Below, in pieces: positions 17,419-27,031 of a DNA stretch of 64,000 nt (position 1 is its first letter; each line of letters starts with the position of its first letter). The stretch is from contig NZ_AUBG01000006.1 in assembly GCF_000429125.1 (NCBI RefSeq), positions 1 to 64,000 of the forward strand, in the 5' to 3' direction. The notes under the pieces were generated by a model. The model worked only from the letters and a program-made list of their open reading frames with translations, did not search any database and had not been told where the DNA came from. The stretch is from Aequorivita capsosiphonis DSM 23843 (GTDB lineage: Bacteria > Bacteroidota > Bacteroidia > Flavobacteriales > Flavobacteriaceae). The translations under genes were made by a program, and so were the position numbers.

Positions 17419-19092
17419 ATGTCGATTAAAGTCACTCGAAAAGATAGCACCTCAACATTTCTTGGTCTTGTAGTTAACAAAACGGTGTTTTTTACAGCGA
17501 TTGCTGTTGTAATTATTAGCATTGGGTTTACCCTTGTATTTGAAGATGAAGCCGAACATTATTTTGGAATTGCACAAACTGCGGTGTCTGCTCACGGTGG
17601 ATGGATTTATACCTTGTCAGTAAATTTATTTATTGTTTTTTGTTTATATATGGCTTTTAGCAAATTTGGACGTATCCGGATTGGCGGTAAAAAAGCAAAA
17701 CCCGAATTTAGTATGTGGGCTTGGTTTGCGATGCTTTTTAGTGCCGGAATTGGAAACGGGCTCGTACTTTTTAGTATTGCAGATCCAGTTCGCGACTTTT
17801 TGAATCCACCGCGTTTGGCAGGGGAGGAGCCTGCGCTTATTGCACAAGAGGCTATTAATTTTTCATTTCTACACCACGGAATTCACGGTTGGGCCATTTA
17901 TTCTGTAGTGGGGCTTTCCTTGGCTTACTTTACTTTTAATAGAAAAATGCCTTTAACCTTACGTTCGGCTTTCTATCCACTATTGGGAAATAGAATCTAC
18001 GGATGGATGGGCGATGTGATCGATATCATGGCGGTTATAACCACGCTTTTCGGATTGGCTACAACCATTGGATTCGGAGTAGGGCAGATCAACTCAGGAC
18101 TTACGCACGTTTTCGGCGTTCCGAGTTCCTTGTTTTATCAAGTGATTATAATTGTAGGAGTGACCTTGGCAGCCACCATTTCTGCGTTTAGTGGGGTGAA
18201 TAAAGGAGTCCAAATGCTCAGTAAGCTGAACGTACGAGTAGCAGCAACTATATTTTTGCTGGTTTTGATTTTGGGGCCAACAACCTTTATTTTTAAATCG
18301 TATATACAGAATCTCGGAAGCTATTTGGTTAACTTTATAGATATGTCTACGTGGACGGAATCTTTACGTGGCACCGATTGGCAAAAAACCAGAACTATTA
18401 TGTATTGGGGTTGGTGGATTTCTTGGTCTCCATTTGTTGGGACTTTTATCGCTCGTATTTCCAAAGGAAGAACGGTAAAAGAGTTTATTCTGTGCGTCTT
18501 AATATTACCTGCGATGGTAACTTTTCTATGGTTTAGTGCCTTTGGAGGTACCACCATGCGCGATATCCTTATGGGTGATACCGCGATGATTGCTGCGGTA
18601 AACGACAATATTTCCACAGCACTTTATGTGTTTTTTGATAAATTCCCATTGGCGATTCTTTTAAAATCCTTGGGAGTGATTCTTATTTGTAGCTTTATTA
18701 TTACTTCGGCAGATTCGGGTGCCTTGGTTGTTAACAGTATTACCTCTGGGGGAAAACTAAAAACACCTCCGTTTCAAAGAGTGATATGGGCTGTTGCAAC
18801 TGGCTTGATTGCAGCTGTTTTGATGTATGGCGGTGGATTAAATGCACTACAAACAGTGGTGACGATTTCTGGACTGCCCTTTGCCGTTTTATTGGTGATG
18901 ATGTGTTTCTCATTATATAGGGGTATGAGCGAAGATTATGAAAAATCTGAACGAAAGGAAAAACTTCTTGAAAGGGAAAGCTACCGTAAAAACATACTCA
19001 ATTTGGTAAATGAGGAGCGGGAAGAGAAAAACTTAAAGAAGATTGAACCAGAAGAAGAACCTGAAAAAAAACCGGAAACAACCAATTTATAA
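17419..19092 (+). CDS. BCCT family betaine/choline/carnitine-type transporter
   Basis: The 557-residue integral membrane protein has about twelve helices. The family signature is clear: MYWGWWISWSPFVGTFIARISKGRT, the Trp-rich substrate box, plus MLFSAGIGNGL and HGWAIYSVVGL. The C-terminal tail (about 505-557) is a charged Glu/Lys-rich cytoplasmic extension. Members take up compatible solutes with Na+ or H+; the Gly-x-Gly run AGIGNGL is ambiguous as to coupling. A universal stress protein gene follows by 39 bases, suggesting an osmotic-stress operon. Confidence 0.92.
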   Translation: MSIKVTRKDSTSTFLGLVVNKTVFFTAIAVVIISIGFTLVFEDEAEHYFGIAQTAVSAHGGWIYTLSVNLFIVFCLYMAFSKFGRIRIGGKKAKPEFSMWAWFAMLFSAGIGNGLVLFSIADPVRDFLNPPRLAGEEPALIAQEAINFSFLHHGIHGWAIYSVVGLSLAYFTFNRKMPLTLRSAFYPLLGNRIYGWMGDVIDIMAVITTLFGLATTIGFGVGQINSGLTHVFGVPSSLFYQVIIIVGVTLAATISAFSGVNKGVQMLSKLNVRVAATIFLLVLILGPTTFIFKSYIQNLGSYLVNFIDMSTWTESLRGTDWQKTRTIMYWGWWISWSPFVGTFIARISKGRTVKEFILCVLILPAMVTFLWFSAFGGTTMRDILMGDTAMIAAVNDNISTALYVFFDKFPLAILLKSLGVILICSFIITSADSGALVVNSITSGGKLKTPPFQRVIWAVATGLIAAVLMYGGGLNALQTVVTISGLPFAVLLVMMCFSLYRGMSEDYEKSERKEKLLERESYRKNILNLVNEEREEKNLKKIEPEEEPEKKPETTNL

Positions 19093-19131
19093 ATATTTTA
19101 AATTTTCAAAAAAAACAGTTAAGTTAGAAAG

Positions 19132-20010
19132 ATGACAAAGAAAATAAATTTAGAAAACGAGTTGAAACTGATGGTCGCCTTAGATCTTACCGAAATGGAT
19201 CCCATTCTGTTAGGCTATGTAAGCTTTCTTTGTAAAGTGTGGAACATTGAACATCTGTATTTTACTCATAATATTAAAAAATATAAGCTCTATGACTTAT
19301 ATGACGATTTTCTTGAAGAGGGAATTACGGTAGAAGATATAGTAGATCGCGGCTTGCAAAAAACTATCGATAAACATTATACCTCATCTGTTCCACATAC
19401 GGTCCTGATTACTTCTGATGATTATACCGAAAGCATTCTCAGTCATCTTGCTGAAGAATATAAGATTGATGTAATGGTTACTGGTAATAAGAATGAATTA
19501 CAAGGCACAGGTGCATTGAGTCAAAAATTGGTTCGTATGCTGGATGCTCACGTGCTTCTTGTTCCCGAAGAAGCTAAACATACAATGCAAAATGTATTGG
19601 TGCCAACCGATTTTAGCTCTGGTTCAGCTAAATGCTTTCCAGTCGCGAGTAGTTTGGTGGAAAGATCAGGCGGGAAAGTTGAAGCAATACACGTCTATAG
19701 TCTCCCTTCTTTTTTCTTTCCATATATCAATACAGAAAAGGTCATTGATAAGACCAAACTACATTTAAAGGAAAAGGTAAAGCAATTCCGGAAAAAATAC
19801 AAGCTTTCAGAAGAGCTTCCGTTTCGATCTTTCGATAGAGAAGATATGTCTGTTGTGGAAGCGATAGAATTTCACGCCGAAAAAGGGGATTTTGATATTA
19901 TTGTAGTTTCGGCCAGAGGCGGGAACAATATAACATCTCTATTTGTGGGCAGTGTTACTAACGATTTATTGATCAGAAATAGAAGAATGCCTTTGTTGGT
20001 TATAAAGTAG
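19132..20010 (+). CDS. Tandem-domain universal stress protein
   Basis: This 292-residue cytoplasmic protein has two Usp domains. The first (about 1-140) is divergent; the second (about 150-292) has the start NVLVPTDFSSGSAKCF and the closing nucleotide loop region SARGGNNITSLFVGSVTNDLL. The G-x2-G-x9-G-(S/T) ATP pattern is partly retained (GGNN..FVGSVTN). It follows the BCCT transporter by 39 bases and shares its strand, so co-transcription and a link to solute uptake are likely. A terminator hairpin follows. Confidence 0.88.
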   Translation: MTKKINLENELKLMVALDLTEMDPILLGYVSFLCKVWNIEHLYFTHNIKKYKLYDLYDDFLEEGITVEDIVDRGLQKTIDKHYTSSVPHTVLITSDDYTESILSHLAEEYKIDVMVTGNKNELQGTGALSQKLVRMLDAHVLLVPEEAKHTMQNVLVPTDFSSGSAKCFPVASSLVERSGGKVEAIHVYSLPSFFFPYINTEKVIDKTKLHLKEKVKQFRKKYKLSEELPFRSFDREDMSVVEAIEFHAEKGDFDIIVVSARGGNNITSLFVGSVTNDLLIRNRRMPLLVIK

Positions 20011-20043
20011 CAGGAATTCTTTTATAGCTAGAATTTGTTATTA

Positions 20044-20077
20044 TTGCCTCTCTTGGTTTTTACCTTGAGAGGCTTTT
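20044..20077. terminator. Intrinsic terminator after the Usp gene
   Basis: GCCTCTC (20044-20050) pairs with GAGAGGC (20065-20071), followed by TTTTTT. It serves the plus-strand BCCT-Usp unit. The A-run on the other side is weak, so use by the convergent permease gene is less certain. Confidence 0.75.
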
Positions 20078-20119
20078 TTATTTCAACGTTGAGAAGCTAT
20101 GGAGATTTTGAGGAATCTA

Positions 20120-21304
20120 TCAGGCTCCCAGAACTTCCGCGGTGTTTCTTCTTTTCTTCTCAAACAAGCGAATCTTCACCTGCAATAATATCACCATTAC
20201 CATAAAGGCAACAGCTGTAATCAACAACAAAATTCCTATTTCTGTTTTTATTGAAGCTAGATTTCCACCGTAAAAAGCTATTTTCCGAAACCCACTTAAA
20301 AATTGGGTAAGCGGAATAAACTGTGCGATATTGGTGATTGCGGATGGAATTGCCATCGTGGGCCAAGTAAATCCACTTAAAATAAATGCAGGGGTAGAAA
20401 TAACCATCAAAAGTTCGGTAGCCTTTAACTGACTGGGGATGGCGATAGAAAATAGCATTCCAATAACCATTGACGCCAATGTCAAAAGGATAGTCAAAAC
20501 CAGCATCGGAAAATTAAAAATATCGGCATCAATATTAAAGTATGGAAAAAACAAACTAACGGCCAGCCACATAAACGGGAGCATCAATAAAAATGGAGTG
20601 GCTTTTAATGCGATATGATAAAGAGACGATTTGCTTTCCTTTATCAAACTTCCAAAATATCCATCTTCAAAATCCCTTGCAAAAACCAGCGCCATCGCTA
20701 AGAAAATAACCTGTTGCATAATTCCTGCCAATAAACCGGGCAACATAAATGTCACATAATTGCCAGTGGAGTTATAGAGTTTGTTAAAGTTGATCTTAAA
20801 ACTTTCGTACTGACTAAAAGCTTGGGTAGGATGCATTCCTTGTTTTTTCAAACCTTCTATTTCCATTCCGGCATTCAGCGTCATTAAAACGGATTGTATG
20901 CTTTTACTGGCAGTATTGGCGTTTAGGATATTTGCCATATTTAAATCCACTCGAATCTCAGGATGCTTTTTCTGAAAAACATTCGCTTCAAAATCAGTGG
21001 GCAAAGTTACTACGGCAGCATATTGTTTTATCGGCATCTCTGCTTTTATATCTCCAGCAGAATATCGCACATCGCTTACCAATAAACTTTCATTATCCTG
21101 AAAGGCATCGATGATTTTATCGGTTGTAGGACTGCGGTCTTGATCGATAATTACGATAGGCAAATCTACAACTTTGGCCTGTTGATATACATAGCCAAAC
21201 AAAAACCCATATAGAATAGGCGCCCCAAATAAGATTGCGAGGAGCACATTGTTTGAAAAAATGCGCTTAAACTCAATTCGGACTAATCTTTTAAATTTCT
21301 TCAT
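20120..21304 (-). CDS. ABC-2 type transporter permease (YhhJ/YbhR-like)
   Basis: This 394-residue inner-membrane protein has one helix near residues 20-40, a large extracytoplasmic segment of about 150 residues (KVVDLPIVIIDQDRSPTT onwards), then five helices. It includes the family string PAFILSGFTWPTMAIP. It is the last gene of a TolC-HlyD-permease series on the minus strand, which implies tripartite export across both membranes. No second permease and no ATP-binding subunit is present in the window, so the energy source must be encoded elsewhere or shared. Confidence 0.88.
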   Translation of the reverse strand: MKKFKRLVRIEFKRIFSNNVLLAILFGAPILYGFLFGYVYQQAKVVDLPIVIIDQDRSPTTDKIIDAFQDNESLLVSDVRYSAGDIKAEMPIKQYAAVVTLPTDFEANVFQKKHPEIRVDLNMANILNANTASKSIQSVLMTLNAGMEIEGLKKQGMHPTQAFSQYESFKINFNKLYNSTGNYVTFMLPGLLAGIMQQVIFLAMALVFARDFEDGYFGSLIKESKSSLYHIALKATPFLLMLPFMWLAVSLFFPYFNIDADIFNFPMLVLTILLTLASMVIGMLFSIAIPSQLKATELLMVISTPAFILSGFTWPTMAIPSAITNIAQFIPLTQFLSGFRKIAFYGGNLASIKTEIGILLLITAVAFMVMVILLQVKIRLFEKKRRNTAEVLGA

Positions 21305-21671
21305 TGTTTCATTTTTTGGACTTAAGACGTAGGAGGAGTTATGTATTTAATTACTAATTATCTAGTCTATCATCTAAATACTTTTATAAAGACTTGATGA
21401 TTAATAGTTTGTGTTTATAAGGATAAATATTTGACCACTCGATTTGCACTATTGGTACAACGCATTCATAACAGACTGAAAGTCTGTTCCATTCGTGAAA
21501 TCCAAATCGATCGGCTTGCGTCATCATTTTCAAAGAAAGAATTAGTGTATATTAGTGCAATTCGTGGCGGTACTTTGAACGCGAGTTAGATCAAGTTCGT
21601 AATCTCGGGCGAGCCCGAGTGAGGGATTTATGTCTTACGTCTTGTCGTCTTATGTCATTTCCGATAAAAGC
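21305..21671. repeat. Repeat-filled gap between HlyD and permease genes
   Basis: No gene is seen. The 367 bases hold several repeat-like blocks: GACTTAAGACGTAGGA near 21321, the hairpin AACAGACT-gaa-AGTCTGTT (21470-21488), TTAGTGCAATTCGTGGC near 21554, the palindrome CTCGGGCGAGCCCGAG near 21605, and a CTTACGTCTTGTCGTCTTATG run near 21633. Such mosaics of short elements look like repeat insertions inside a once tighter operon. Confidence 0.55.
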
Positions 21672-22637
21672 CTATTGCTTTTTAATTAGCACTGTTGCAT
21701 TCAAATAAAACGTCAAATCCTCAACATTTTCCGTAGGAACCACTTTCAGTTCATAAATAGATTCATCCAATTCATATAAAGGTGCGGTGCTGGTTATATC
21801 GGCATAATGTGCGAGTTGGTTGATCGCAATGATTTTTGAATAGATTTCTTCATTGGTATAGGGATTTACTAAGGTCAATCTTTGACCGGCTTTGAAATCA
21901 TAGATTTTTGATTCAGGGATAGTAAATCTAAAATAAACACTGTTTTTCTTATAGCCATTAAACAAGCTGTATCCTGGGGTTAACAATTCACCTTCATCTA
22001 AACTGATGGTTTCAATGGACATATTTGCTGGAGCGATTAGATATTTTTCATTAGCGGCTGAATTCACTTCTTCCTTAGCACCCAAAGCGCGATCCAATTG
22101 TCCTTTTGCCTGTTCAATTTGTTCTGCGCGCGTTCCGTTTCTCACTTCCGAACGTTTTGCTTCCACGGCATCCACTTGTGCTTTGGCCATAGCGAGTTTC
22201 ATTTTAACCTCATCAAATTGCTGCTGACTTACCAATGAATCTTTATACATATTCTCCAGACGGTTATACGATTCTTGTGCGAATTCCAATTGCGCTTTTC
22301 CAGAATTCAACTTTTGATCAATTTGACTTAGCTGTTCTGAAGTAGCGCCGTTATAGGCCATATTCAATTGTCCTTGCGCAGAGGTTATCGCCCCTTCGGC
22401 TTGCATCATTTTTGCAACAACTTCAGGAATATCGATAAAGGCAAGGGTATCTCCTTTTTTCACTTCTTGTCCTTCGGTTACATATATTTTTGAAATTCTT
22501 CCGCCGAGCTTGCTGCTGAGAGAAATGGTTTCAAATTTTACTTTTCCTCGTTCCGAAGTGATCTTTTTATCGTTACTGCAAGAACTTAAAGCTAGCAAGG
22601 AAATGAGGCCGAATAGTATGGTTTTTATTGATTTCAT
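21672..22637 (-). CDS. HlyD family periplasmic adaptor (lipoprotein)
   Basis: The 321-residue membrane-fusion protein has a lipoprotein signal ending ALSSC (Cys 20). It then shows the biotinyl-lipoyl-like half motif SSKLGGRISKIYVTEGQEVKKGDTL, a long coiled-coil hairpin (about residues 85-190, rich in Gln, Lys, Glu), and the second lipoyl half plus beta-barrel (SIETISLDEGELLTPGYSLF). It would bridge the inner-membrane permease to TolC. It starts 23 bases after the TolC-family stop, so the two are co-transcribed. Confidence 0.9.
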   Translation of the reverse strand: MKSIKTILFGLISLLALSSCSNDKKITSERGKVKFETISLSSKLGGRISKIYVTEGQEVKKGDTLAFIDIPEVVAKMMQAEGAITSAQGQLNMAYNGATSEQLSQIDQKLNSGKAQLEFAQESYNRLENMYKDSLVSQQQFDEVKMKLAMAKAQVDAVEAKRSEVRNGTRAEQIEQAKGQLDRALGAKEEVNSAANEKYLIAPANMSIETISLDEGELLTPGYSLFNGYKKNSVYFRFTIPESKIYDFKAGQRLTLVNPYTNEEIYSKIIAINQLAHYADITSTAPLYELDESIYELKVVPTENVEDLTFYLNATVLIKKQ

Positions 22638-22660
22638 TTTTTATAATTTCTTTTGTGCTA

Positions 22661-24034
22661 TTAATATTTTAAAGTCCCTTTTGCGTGAAGCAATTCTGTA
22701 ACTGCTCTTCGCTGATCAAAAAGTGATTCTTTCAGTTTAAAGTTGGCTTTTTCCAGATCGTTCAATGCGTCTAATACGTCATTTATAGAGGCCAAATCGT
22801 TTTTGTATTGTTTGTTGACCATTTCATAAGTATCTTTTGCCAACTCGATTTCCTTTTCTACAATCGTCGAATTCTGTAGCGTCGATTGATACGTTTGTTC
22901 CGCTTTTACAATACTTAGATCGATCATTTCTACAGCTTCCTCAATGCGTTCTCTATATATTTCACCTTCTAACTTCGACTTTTTAGCTTTTAAATGGGAT
23001 TGGTTTCCATTGAAAACATTCCATTGGATTCCTACGCCCACGTACCATTTTGGATCGAGAAGGGAGAGGTAATCTTCAATAAATTCGTAATGCCCTTTTA
23101 AGGCAACCTTCGGAATAAAATGACTTTTTTCCATTTTGGATTTATAAAGTGTAGCTTTTTCTGCTTCTTCCAAAGCCTTCACCTCATTGCGTTTTTCAGT
23201 ATTTGAAGTAGAATTCAAGGTGAAAGATTCTAGTTGAGGTCTTAAGATTCTTAAGTTATCTCGACTTTCTCCTGTAAGCTGATTTAGCACTTCAATCAAG
23301 AGTATTTTGTTATGTTGAAACTCTAATTGTTTTCCAGCCAATTGCTGTTGCGCCAATTCTATTTTTTTTCTTCCGATGGGAGTTGCGAGTCCGTTTTCAA
23401 TGGCTTTTTGCACAAAATGCTCTTGTTCGTCTAGGTATTTTTCGGAAGTGTTTAATACTTTTTCCGAAGCATAAACCAAAGCGAGTTTGTCATAAGTTTC
23501 TATAATTTTAAGAGCGAGTTTGTCTTTCTCTGCCATCCCTAAATAGTTGAGCGAAGATTCTTTGTGTTTACTCGCTTTTATTGCGTTGCTCGCTTCGAGT
23601 CCGCTAAAAAGTACCCAATCGACATCAACTGAAGTTTTTAGAATGTTTTTATCCTGAAGGTTTGGCGTATCCTGTAATGGAATTCCATCTGGAAACGGGG
23701 CGTTAAAGGGAAGTCCTGCGCCTTCTTTTATCAATAATTTTTGCGTGGCAACCAAAAGATTCTGGGTGTCTTGATCAAAAGTGATATCGTCGTTTAAGCG
23801 AGTATAACTTCCATTCAGGGTGACTTTTGGAATAAAAACAGATTTTGCCAGCCGTTGATCCAATTTCGCTTGTTCTGCTTCGATGGAGTTAATGTTGACC
23901 GTCTGACTTTTGTTGAGGCCTTTACTTATTAGTTCTTGGAGCACAGGGTCCAATTGCTGAGAAAAAGTCATTGTTGAAAACATGCCAATCACACTAATAA
24001 ACAGACAATTGGATATGCCTTTGTTGATTTTCAT
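22661..24034 (-). CDS. TolC family outer-membrane efflux protein
   Basis: The 457-residue protein has a signal peptide (about 1-25) and two repeats of the OEP family (about 40-240 and 250-450). These contain long amphipathic coiled-coil helices and barrel strands (VDWVLFSGLEASNAI, VGIQWNVFNGNQSHLKAKK). It forms the outer-membrane exit duct for the export system encoded by the two downstream genes. An upstream Crp-like gene on the same strand, 326 bases away, may control it. Confidence 0.9.
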   Translation of the reverse strand: MKINKGISNCLFISVIGMFSTMTFSQQLDPVLQELISKGLNKSQTVNINSIEAEQAKLDQRLAKSVFIPKVTLNGSYTRLNDDITFDQDTQNLLVATQKLLIKEGAGLPFNAPFPDGIPLQDTPNLQDKNILKTSVDVDWVLFSGLEASNAIKASKHKESSLNYLGMAEKDKLALKIIETYDKLALVYASEKVLNTSEKYLDEQEHFVQKAIENGLATPIGRKKIELAQQQLAGKQLEFQHNKILLIEVLNQLTGESRDNLRILRPQLESFTLNSTSNTEKRNEVKALEEAEKATLYKSKMEKSHFIPKVALKGHYEFIEDYLSLLDPKWYVGVGIQWNVFNGNQSHLKAKKSKLEGEIYRERIEEAVEMIDLSIVKAEQTYQSTLQNSTIVEKEIELAKDTYEMVNKQYKNDLASINDVLDALNDLEKANFKLKESLFDQRRAVTELLHAKGTLKY

Positions 24035-24360
24035 TGCTACTGATTTTTAATTACAGTGCAAAGTTCAGGCGAATAGGGATGTTTTCCTTTGACCTAAATC
24101 AAAAAGGGATAATCAGTTTTAGTTTTTTAGGAGACGACTTAGGACAGTAGGACAGTAGGACGTAAGACTTAGGACTATGTGGGACACACAATAGAATACT
24201 TGTAATAATTATGTTAATTGGTATTTCTCTATATCTTTTGGCTTTTTTTTACCACAAAGGCACAAAGGGCACTGAGAAATGCGAGACAGTCTTAGGCCTT
24301 ACGTCCTAGAGCGCCCGCGTGCCGCCACAGCTTTACGGAGGAGCCAGCGGTCTTAAGTCT
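24035..24360. repeat. Repeat-rich gap upstream of the efflux genes
   Basis: No gene is seen. From 24126 a run of related units built on GACTTAGGACAGTAGGAC and GACGTAAGACTTAGGAC appears, mirrored by CTTAGGCCTTACGTCCTA near 24291. ACCACAAAGGCACAAAGGGCAC near 24251 is another common-looking intergenic repeat. Related GTAGGAC/CTTAAG strings occur at 21321, 21633 and 57600. The TolC-operon promoter must lie here, but I cannot place it. Confidence 0.55.
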
Positions 24361-24918
24361 TTATTTCCGTATGCGACTTAGCGTTTCCTGAGTCATTCCT
24401 AGATATGAAGCGATATGGCCTAGTGGCACGCGGTATGAGATATCTGGAAATTCGGCGAGCATATAATCATAGCGTTCTCTTGCCGTTTGAAATTGGATGG
24501 CATTAAGTTTATTTACAACTTTAGTTAGCATTTCAATGGAAACTAATCGACCTAACTTTTCCATTTTATGATATTTGGAAAAAAGCAAATCCATTTTCTC
24601 GTTGGAAATTGAGTAGATAACGGAATCTTCCAATGTTTCCAAATAATATAAACTTGAGCTTTGTTGAAAAAAGCTATCAACACTGCTCATAAATTTTCCC
24701 ACCCCAAAAAACCATTGGGTCACTTCTTTGCCATCTTCTTTGAGATAATAGCTTCTACCCATTCCCTTCTCTATGAAATATAGTTTTTTACTGATTTGCC
24801 CTTGCGCGATCAGCAATGTGTCCTTGGGAATATTTTCCTTTTCGAAATGTGAAGTGATGTCCTGCAGCTCATCAGGAGAGAAAGCGATTATAGAAAGAAG
24901 AAAGTCGGATAGATTCAT
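24361..24918 (-). CDS. Crp/Fnr family transcriptional regulator
   Basis: This 185-residue protein starts at ATG 24918; the longer frame adds 58 residues that look non-coding. A cyclic-nucleotide-binding-like beta-roll (about 15-125: KDTLLIAQGQISKKLYFIEKG) is followed by a C-terminal helical region ending IASYLGMTQETLSRIRK, the recognition helix of the winged-helix domain. The HTH region is short, as in many Bacteroidota Crp-like proteins. The cAMP-contact residues are not convincingly conserved, so the ligand is unknown. It lies upstream of the efflux genes and may regulate them. Confidence 0.85.
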   Translation of the reverse strand: MNLSDFLLSIIAFSPDELQDITSHFEKENIPKDTLLIAQGQISKKLYFIEKGMGRSYYLKEDGKEVTQWFFGVGKFMSSVDSFFQQSSSLYYLETLEDSVIYSISNEKMDLLFSKYHKMEKLGRLVSIEMLTKVVNKLNAIQFQTARERYDYMLAEFPDISYRVPLGHIASYLGMTQETLSRIRK

Positions 24919-25128
24919 AGAAGCTAATAGCGGAAACGGATGGATGAGATTATTAAAATCAAATATATTGAAAAATGATGGGAGAGGATTTTTTTTACAT
25001 AAATGAAATTTGAGACTTTGTAAAATATTCCTCAACTTCAACTTCGATTTCGAAATTGATTTCAAGAAAAATGCCCCATATTTCAGGGGCATTCCTGGCT
25101 GTGTCCAACCTCACAAGCTATTAGGGAT

Positions 25129-26997
25129 CTATTGTTTTATAATCCTTAAAATTTTCGATCCTTCTTTAGCAGTGCTTACTTTTACGAAATAAACTCCTGC
25201 GGAAGTATTCATTTCTTGTTCTAATGTTTTTGCTGAAGCATATTTGCTTGAATAGATTTGCTGACCGAGCATATTGTATATCTGTACAGTGACATCTGTA
25301 TATTCCCTGCCAAGATCTATGGCGAAATTACCAGACGAAGGGTTTGGATAAATACTAAAAGCTTTTCTTTCTAAATCATCAACTCCTAAGTTAATTGTAT
25401 TTTGAATGGCGAGAAGTGCATCGAGTTTTCCATAGCCCCACGTATTGTTAGGAACAGTACCCGTAAAGGAGTCCGTTCTGCAGGAATTACGCAACACAGG
25501 TTTTATTTCTGCAGGAGTAAGATTGGGCTTCACTTCCAACATCAATGCCATTATTCCCGTAGCTAAAGGTGCCGCGGCACTAACGGCATTCTGGATACCA
25601 TAAAGGCCATTGCCACCTTGAACGAGTATATTTCTTGATCTGCTATAGTAGGTATCAGGACTGGCGGCACAAAAAGCGATTTCTCCTGGTGTTGCAAAAT
25701 CTGGAGCCAATCTTCCATCCTGCGTAGGTCCCTCGCTAGAGCCAGGCCAAATTTCGCCAGGATTTCCTTGCCCTGTAAAATGTCGAAATACGCCATCTAA
25801 ATCATACCAACCCTCACTTATTACATAGTCTGTAGGCACAATGTTCAATGTGGAAGTGGCGAAATCATTAATACTATGGCCAGGCACCACATATGAGAGA
25901 AATTTATTGCTTACAGCAAAATTAGCAGGGTTCAGCGTACTGTAAAACTCGCCATCAGCAGAGATCGTAGCACCTTGGAGTATTACTTTATATACTCCTG
26001 TGGCCCCACTAAAATCAACCAATAACTCTCTTCGGTCACTGTCTGATCCCCAGATGTCCTGGTTTTTCCCGCGATGCGCCATAAAAATATCTCCCAAGTT
26101 TCGATCCACATAATCATTAGGTCCAGTGGGTGCAGCAAAAGGGCCTTCCACAGACCCATTAGGTCTTTCAAAACTTACTGTAAAACGATCGTTTTCGCTA
26201 TACCATAAATCAAAGCGCAAATTGCCTCCAACTTCTTTTTTTACCAAGTGCTCTATGGTTTGCCCTTGTGAAATAGTTCCTGCGGCATAATTGTCACCTC
26301 CACCGTCGTCTCCGATTCCGCAAACAAAAGTATGACCATTCTGAACGTATTGATCGATGGCTCTGCTGTAAACACTGCTTCCATCTGAAGGGCCACCTAT
26401 GGAACCTAAGTTCATAAGAGTTACGGAAGGAAGTCCGAGTTCAGCAATTTTGTCCGAAGCAAATTGCAACGCAATAGCAATATATGATGGATTCCAAAAC
26501 GGATCTTGCCCAGGTAGGCCATTAAATGGAGGGAAATAATCTTGGGTAATTTTTATACTAAGAATAGTGGCTTTTGGTGCAACTCCATGAAATTGACCAT
26601 CGGAAGTGCCACTGCCATTACCGCATATAATCCCGGTGGTTGCTGTGCCATGGCCAAATCTATCCATAGTTAGCCGAGGTGCATTATTTTGGAGTGCAGT
26701 ATTGATGGCTTCGTGCGTATGGATGGTTCCTACTCCATACGGATTGTTGGGGTCATTTGCTCCTGTTGGGTCAACCATATCGTAAATATAAGCTAACCTC
26801 GTATTTCCATTTTCATCAATAAAATCTGGATGTGTATAGTCAATTCCCCGATCAATCATAACAACTAAAACGCCTTCTCCGCTTAGATTGTATTGGGTAT
26901 AGACTTCGTCTAAATTAACTTCAGCTCTGGGTATTGGTCCTTGGGCAATTATGTGTAATGAAAATATCAAAAAAATAAAAATGATAGTATTTTTCAT
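25129..26997 (-). CDS. Secreted subtilisin-like (S8) serine protease with T9SS sorting domain
   Basis: This 622-residue protein starts at ATG 26997, just before a hydrophobic signal peptide. The catalytic triad is readable: Asp in VVMIDRGIDYTHPDF, His in RFGHGTATTG, and Ser in AVSAAAPLATG, where AVS replaces the usual GTS. An insert of about 200 residues sits between His and Ser. The last 75 residues are a type A T9SS sorting domain (YPNPSSGNFAIDLG to LRIIKQ), so it is exported through the outer membrane and probably surface-held. The tail is nearly the same as that of the next upstream gene. Confidence 0.92.
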   Translation of the reverse strand: MKNTIIFIFLIFSLHIIAQGPIPRAEVNLDEVYTQYNLSGEGVLVVMIDRGIDYTHPDFIDENGNTRLAYIYDMVDPTGANDPNNPYGVGTIHTHEAINTALQNNAPRLTMDRFGHGTATTGIICGNGSGTSDGQFHGVAPKATILSIKITQDYFPPFNGLPGQDPFWNPSYIAIALQFASDKIAELGLPSVTLMNLGSIGGPSDGSSVYSRAIDQYVQNGHTFVCGIGDDGGGDNYAAGTISQGQTIEHLVKKEVGGNLRFDLWYSENDRFTVSFERPNGSVEGPFAAPTGPNDYVDRNLGDIFMAHRGKNQDIWGSDSDRRELLVDFSGATGVYKVILQGATISADGEFYSTLNPANFAVSNKFLSYVVPGHSINDFATSTLNIVPTDYVISEGWYDLDGVFRHFTGQGNPGEIWPGSSEGPTQDGRLAPDFATPGEIAFCAASPDTYYSRSRNILVQGGNGLYGIQNAVSAAAPLATGIMALMLEVKPNLTPAEIKPVLRNSCRTDSFTGTVPNNTWGYGKLDALLAIQNTINLGVDDLERKAFSIYPNPSSGNFAIDLGREYTDVTVQIYNMLGQQIYSSKYASAKTLEQEMNTSAGVYFVKVSTAKEGSKILRIIKQ

Positions 26998-27031
26998 GGC
27001 TTTTAGATTTAGTATATATACAACGGAGGAC

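Noticed and set aside
21305-21671. Remnant of an ABC ATPase gene in the gap
   Set aside because: No Walker or signature motif survives in any frame; the gap is repeat sequence.
24919-25092. N-terminal extension of 58 residues on the Crp-like regulator
   Set aside because: Its composition is unlike the family and the domain begins right after the internal ATG at 24918.
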